Part shown: piece by piece, positions 3,942 to 7,572 of the stretch | Layout of the letters: every line of letters begins with the position of its first letter | How positions within the stretch are numbered: the first letter of the stretch is position 1 | NCBI GenBank assembly: GCA_016840645.1 | Contig: JAEORY010000179.1 | Coordinates: 1-7,572 of the forward strand | Source of the DNA: Candidatus Borrarchaeota archaeon | GTDB taxonomy: Archaea > Asgardarchaeota > Sifarchaeia > Borrarchaeales > Borrarchaeaceae | DNA: 7,572 nt | Reading direction: 5' to 3' | Program-made: the position numbers and the translations under genes | The notes under the pieces: model-generated | Told to the model about the DNA's origin: nothing | What the model saw: only the letters and a program-made list of their open reading frames with translations | Databases searched by the model: none

Positions 3942-5861
3942 CTATGAGGTGACTGGCTGGTTGAAGTCAATTGAAAACTTTTTCTTTTCATCAGTGATTG
4001 CATTAGTGCTACCTACTATTTTTAAAAAATCCATTTCTTTCTCACTATCGAACACTAAAGCATGTTGAAGTACTTCCTCAATTCGTGAAACGGTCACAAT
4101 TTCAATTTTATCCTTGTATTTTGCCTCAAGAATGACATCCTTCTTATTTGTGGTAGGAATAAGAACTTTTTTGAGTCCAGCCTCGCATGCTGCTTCTATT
4201 TTCGGAGTTACGCCTCCAATAGGGAGTACGTCTCCGCGTACGCTGAGGGATCCTGTCATGGCTACTGATTGGTCCACAGGGATACCTCTTATCGAGGAAA
4301 AGACTGCCGTTGCTACGGAAATGGATGCGCTGTCGCCCTCCACGCCTTCGTGGGTTTGCAGGAATTGGATGTGGATGTCATACTTAGACACGTCATCACT
4401 ATGCTTCTTAATTAATGCGCTGACGTTCTGGACAGCCTCGTTTGCAATGTCTCCTAATTTGCCTGTGGCAATAATTCTTCCTTCATCACTACTCAGAGCA
4501 GGCACAACTTCTGCTTCTAGTGGCAATACGATACCACTTGCACCTATTCGCGGATCTCCAATGATCGCTAGCCCATTGACTCTTCCAATAACCTTTCCTT
4601 GAACTCTTATTACTTCATATTCTCGTTTCCGCTCGATGTATTTATCGCCAATTTGTTGTTCTAGACTTCGTGCCATTGTTTTCGCATTAATGATATGCTC
4701 CGCGGTAACGTGTATAGCGCGCAACTCACTTGCAAGATCACCAGCCGCCCTGATCAAACCTCCAAGATCTCTTAACATTAATGTTAGATGACCCTTTCTT
4801 CCCGCTCTTCTTCTTCCTTCACGAATGATCTCAATAACTGCCTCTTTAGTGAAGTGTGGAATCTTTCCATCTTTTCTTACTTCTTGGGCGACAAATTGTG
4901 CGTATGCCCTCCGATTTTCTAAGGTGTCTGGTAACGTCTCGTTGATATACACCTCATAACCATACCCTCGAATTCTTGATCGCAGCGCGGGGTGCATTTT
5001 CTGGACGGTATCCAAATTGCCAGCGGCAATTAGTATGAAATCACATGGAACTGGCTCTGTTCGAACCATAGCACCGCTACTTAATTCGCTCTGACCCGTT
5101 ATTTGAAACTTTTTCTCTTGCATTGCCGTTAAAAGGTCGTGTTGGGTTCTTAGTTTAAGAGTTGCAATTTCGTCGATGAATAAAACTCCTTTGTGTGCTT
5201 TATGAATTAAGCCTGCTTCAACGCGTTCATGTGCAGGAGTTCCTAACCCCCCACTCTGAAATGGGTCGTGCCGAACGTCACCCAACATTGCGCCCGAATG
5301 AGCTCCTGTTGCTTCTAGAAATGGAGCATACTCTTTTCTGCTATTATCTACAAGCAACTTTGGAACGAGTTGCTCAGATCTTATCTTTACCTGATTTATG
5401 ATCAGAAATGCCACCAGGGCCACAAATATGCCCATAAGCCATTGTCCAGTCATGAACGCTAGAAGTATAATAACTGCTGGGAGGATTATTGAGATAAAAT
5501 TGCGGAGACCTTTTGACTTATTTGCTCTTTGTAGGTGGTAGTGCACTATTTGTTCTCCAGATCCCGCCGGCACGACGACTACCTTCGGAGTATTTGGATC
5601 TTTTCTATTTGGTATAGCTAGAATATCTTCAAGTTGTTCTTTTGGAATAAGTTGTGCCATTGCAGCTCCTAACATGCTTTTTCCTGTACCGGGGGGACCG
5701 ATTAAAAGGACGTTTCTTTTCTTAGCTGCAGCTTTTCTAATGACAGAAACGCCTCTTTCTTGACCTATTACTTGAGCGATTAATAACTTATCTACAGGTA
5801 AATCTTTTGTAGTCTTAAAGTCAATATCAAGTTCTTCGTTAAATTCATCTCTTTCGTCCAT
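3942..5861 (-). CDS. lonB: Membrane-anchored ATP-dependent protease LonB
   Basis: Archaeal Lon: an AAA+ unfoldase fused to a serine-lysine protease, held on the inner face of the membrane, degrading unfolded and regulatory proteins. Numbered from the chosen start (639 residues): Walker A GPPGTGKS at 55-62; two membrane segments inserted in the AAA+ module at about 122-156; Walker B LFIDE at 227-231; then AAGNLD and ALRSRIRG for the sensor and arginine-finger region. The C-terminal protease domain has S511 in GDSAS and K554 in TPKIEAA, 43 residues apart as in other Lon proteases. I start at ATG 5861 because GAGG (5874-5871) precedes it by nine bases and the family begins with this acidic segment and FKTT. 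An in-frame GTG at 5939 would add a hydrophobic 26-residue leader with no good ribosome binding site. It follows zpr1 on the same strand after a 285-base gap. Confidence 0.95.
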   Translation of the reverse strand: MDERDEFNEELDIDFKTTKDLPVDKLLIAQVIGQERGVSVIRKAAAKKRNVLLIGPPGTGKSMLGAAMAQLIPKEQLEDILAIPNRKDPNTPKVVVVPAGSGEQIVHYHLQRANKSKGLRNFISIILPAVIILLAFMTGQWLMGIFVALVAFLIINQVKIRSEQLVPKLLVDNSRKEYAPFLEATGAHSGAMLGDVRHDPFQSGGLGTPAHERVEAGLIHKAHKGVLFIDEIATLKLRTQHDLLTAMQEKKFQITGQSELSSGAMVRTEPVPCDFILIAAGNLDTVQKMHPALRSRIRGYGYEVYINETLPDTLENRRAYAQFVAQEVRKDGKIPHFTKEAVIEIIREGRRRAGRKGHLTLMLRDLGGLIRAAGDLASELRAIHVTAEHIINAKTMARSLEQQIGDKYIERKREYEVIRVQGKVIGRVNGLAIIGDPRIGASGIVLPLEAEVVPALSSDEGRIIATGKLGDIANEAVQNVSALIKKHSDDVSKYDIHIQFLQTHEGVEGDSASISVATAVFSSIRGIPVDQSVAMTGSLSVRGDVLPIGGVTPKIEAACEAGLKKVLIPTTNKKDVILEAKYKDKIEIVTVSRIEEVLQHALVFDSEKEMDFLKIVGSTNAITDEKKKFSIDFNQPVTS

Positions 5862-6003
5862 GTAAAGTGACCTCTTTTTTTCTAGATTTAATGCGATACA
5901 TAAGTAGGTTAACAGATAAAGAATCGCAAAGATATACACTTTAATAAAAACTGTCGAAGATTATCAGAGAATTCCCTTCAAGTATATTGAAAAACCACTA
6001 TTA

Positions 6004-6018
6004 TTTTTATATATTTGC
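6004..6018 (-). promoter_or_regulatory. Likely lonB promoter (BRE/TATA)
   Basis: On the minus strand GCAAAT (fits the BRE consensus RNWAAW) is directly followed by ATATAAAA. Transcription would start near 5982, leaving a leader of about 120 bases before ATG 5861. A weaker TATA-like TTTATTAA at about 5949-5942 would give a shorter leader, and a TTTAAATA at 6123-6116 a longer one. Confidence 0.45.
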
Positions 6019-6146
6019 GCAATGACAACCTTTCCTTTAGGGTTAGTAGTTGACAAACATCCTTCACAGAAAACTTGAAACTAAATGACGTAAACTAAAA
6101 AATCGGAAAAGAAACTATTTAAATTCCAGCCAACTAAGCGTAAAAA

Positions 6147-6707
6147 TTACTGGGCATCCTCTGATGATCTCAATTCTTCCACTTTTAGTTTTTTCGGATT
6201 TGTAGCCTCGATAGTACTTATTCCAAGTGGGTCTTCTATAATTAGGTGAAAGGGGAGTTCGCCGGCTATTGCCTTCTCTATTTTTTGGAACACTTTCTCA
6301 ATTTTTTCTTTTTCCTCTTTAGAATCAGCCCATGAATTTAACGTTTGCGTAGCAGATTTAGCCCTTTGAAGTACACCTTCAACATTTGTTATAAACGGGT
6401 CAGATGACATCTTAGATTCTAAACTGAAGCCAAGCTCCGGTATTCTTATCGAAGCTACATTTGACTTAATTACCCGTGAGGTTAAATCAGAAGGTTCTGA
6501 AACATATAACGTATATCTATGAGGTGAACGCGCCTCAAGCGGATATTGCCAGCTTTGTCGAAACCCACAGTTCTGACAGAGACTCGAATATAGTAAGGTT
6601 TGCCCAAAATGTGGGACGTCAATCTCTCTTGCGGTAACTTTCATAGTTGAATTGTTACATACAGGACATCTCTCTCCATCGGACACAGAGAGATATTTTT
6701 CGTTCAT
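6147..6707 (-). CDS. Archaeal ZPR1 zinc-finger domain protein
   Basis: A single ZPR1-type module of 186 residues. In eukaryotes ZPR1 has two such modules and acts as a chaperone for translation factor eEF1A; the archaeal protein has one copy and its role is not established. The zinc finger is C14-x2-C17 and C44-x2-C47 (RCPVC...LCQNCGFR). It is followed by the beta-rich part and a long helix (about 110-148), then the conserved PFHLIIEDPLGIS (about 152-164). The ATG is supported by GGTGA seven bases upstream. A T5 run overlaps the stop and a T6 run lies at 6097-6102, so transcription may end before lonB. It is divergent from the DUF2070 gene across a 339-base gap. Confidence 0.88.
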   Translation of the reverse strand: MNEKYLSVSDGERCPVCNNSTMKVTAREIDVPHFGQTLLYSSLCQNCGFRQSWQYPLEARSPHRYTLYVSEPSDLTSRVIKSNVASIRIPELGFSLESKMSSDPFITNVEGVLQRAKSATQTLNSWADSKEEKEKIEKVFQKIEKAIAGELPFHLIIEDPLGISTIEATNPKKLKVEELRSSEDAQ

Positions 6708-7046
6708 ACTTTTTCACCGTTTACTTTTGAAAATAGTAACGTATAATGGTCCTCTTTATCAAACAATATGGCACATCGTCTTTCCGTCTCTCAATTGATA
6801 ATTTTTATGTGAAGTTTTTTAAAAACTTACTCGTATGGTGGTAAGAAAGCCATTTGAGTCGGAATAATCATAGTATTCGCTCTGAGTATTCGCTCTTTAG
6901 TACTAAAGAAATTCACTGAATTCATACTATATCTTTTGAGTTTGTTTGTAGTTAATCGATCCAAATGCTTTTTGCCAAAAATGAACAGAGAAAATACGAA
7001 AATTAACTAGTATACACAAGTTCAAACAAAAGACGAGGGTCGCAAC
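6708..7046. other. Divergent intergenic region, zpr1 / DUF2070
   Basis: No gene is seen in these 339 bases. They must hold the promoters of both flanking genes. A T/A palindrome at 6812-6828 (AAGTTTTT, T, AAAAACTT) could act as TATA element for zpr1 on the minus strand, with a leader of about 75-80 bases. Upstream of DUF2070 I see only weak A/T-rich candidates. A tandem repeat and a perfect palindrome at 6872-6908 are listed separately. Confidence 0.5.
6872..6908. promoter_or_regulatory. Tandem 13-base repeat joined to a 14-base palindrome, operator-like
   Basis: AGTATTCGCTCT occurs at 6872-6883 and again at 6885-6896, one base apart. The second copy overlaps a perfect palindrome, CTTTAGTACTAAAG (6895-6908). 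Lying between divergent genes, this is a good candidate binding site for a transcription regulator. No regulator is identified. Confidence 0.4.
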
Positions 7047-7572
7047 ATGGAAGAACAGTCATCTCATACAAAAAATGTATCAAGGGTTGTAGGGTTATAC
7101 AAGGGGCTTTTCTCAGTCCCCTCAAGTAGTAAATTGGTCATAATTGCCATTATCTCAAGTTTTATCTATGGTTTGATCTTATTAGAATTCCCTGTTACCT
7201 CTCTTTTGGGCATAATAACTGATTTACTAGTATTTGGGTTAACAATTTTTCTTATCCCCATATTTGCCTCTAGCATCGTTTCATACTCACTTCTCGGCGA
7301 GTATCGCCAAGTTTTAACATTTCGTCGCTTGATTGCGATAGGTGTCATTATTAACGTCTTCTTAGGAGTAATACTCCTTTTTGGAAGGCTTAGCATGACT
7401 ATCTTTCAATCTGACAGACTCCTTCTTTCATCAGCTATTCTTGGAATTGCAACTATAGCCATTTTGAGATACCTTGCATTTACATTTCTCACACCACAGA
7501 CTATAAGTAATACATTACTTCACACGTTTTTTCATCCGATAATCAGTCTGATAGCATTTACTTGGCTGAAGT
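7047..7572 (+). CDS. DUF2070 family membrane protein, N-terminal part
   Basis: The frame is open to the window's end, so only the first 175 residues are seen; members of this archaeal family are several hundred residues long. After a short polar start and a YKGLFSVPSSSKL segment (about 18-29), typical of the family's N-terminus, come repeated hydrophobic stretches at about 30-46, 50-73, 94-112, 125-147 and 160-172. That makes about five membrane helices, with short basic loops such as GEYRQVLTFRRL. The function is unknown. ATG 7047 is preceded by GAGGGT (7035-7040) at good spacing. It is divergent from zpr1. Confidence 0.8.
   Translation, partial: MEEQSSHTKNVSRVVGLYKGLFSVPSSSKLVIIAIISSFIYGLILLEFPVTSLLGIITDLLVFGLTIFLIPIFASSIVSYSLLGEYRQVLTFRRLIAIGVIINVFLGVILLFGRLSMTIFQSDRLLLSSAILGIATIAILRYLAFTFLTPQTISNTLLHTFFHPIISLIAFTWLK

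Noticed and set aside
4114..4602. 162-codon plus-strand frame
   Set aside because: It is antisense to the protease domain of lonB, whose catalytic motifs are clear, and has no family resemblance.
5862..5939. Upstream GTG start adding a hydrophobic leader to LonB
   Set aside because: The family's membrane segments are internal, no ribosome binding site precedes the GTG, and ATG 5861 has a good one.
7166..7396. Minus-strand frame of 76 codons
   Set aside because: It is antisense to the membrane helices of the DUF2070 gene and shows only the basic composition expected from reading such DNA backwards.
1..7572. CRISPR array or tRNA genes
   Set aside because: No regularly spaced repeats and no cloverleaf-like sequence with the conserved T-loop were found on either strand by eye.

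Overview
The window looks archaeal. It carries a eukaryote/archaea-type ribosomal protein L44e, a membrane-anchored LonB protease, an archaeal ZPR1-type zinc-finger protein, a DUF2070 membrane protein (cut by the right edge), a PflX-like radical SAM protein and a small zinc-ribbon protein. Host genes have GGTGA- or GAGG-type ribosome binding sites, and several intergenic stretches hold TATA-like boxes and oligo-T stretches instead of bacterial -35/-10 promoters. The lineage cannot be fixed from this segment; an Asgard-type or deep euryarchaeal genome would fit, which is a low-confidence guess.

Region 1 (about 1-1990) is accessory DNA. Its centre is an IscB element of the IS200/IS605 superfamily (about 322-1844): a left-end hairpin, a long structured RNA region upstream of the gene (HEARO, or omega-RNA), the iscB gene (583-1791) and a right-end hairpin. 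No transposase (tnpA) is present, so the element would need one in trans. The sequence immediately left of the element is the predicted RNA guide. The sequence immediately right begins ATAAAT, resembling the ATAAA target-adjacent motif known for a characterised IscB. A second, decayed right-end-like sequence lies at 165-215. In IscB the RuvC residues are intact, but the HNH domain has lost two hallmark residues, which suggests a nickase-like or decaying nuclease. The 3' end of the RNA region can fold so that the iscB Shine-Dalgarno sequence and its TTG start codon are both hidden.

Region 2 (1991-3483, plus strand) has a zinc-ribbon protein and a radical SAM protein with a long N-terminal extension. 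Region 3 (3527-6707, minus strand) reads zpr1, lonB, rpl44e in transcription order. These are separate units: each has its own leader, and lonB is followed by a clean hairpin and T-rich stretch. rpl44e converges on the radical SAM gene with 43 bp between stops. Region 4 (6708-7572) is a divergent intergenic region with a tandem repeat and a perfect palindrome, followed by the start of a DUF2070 gene on the plus strand.

The host genes are protein-quality-control, translation and membrane housekeeping functions. The IscB-RNA element is the one RNA-guided system here and the part most worth following up.
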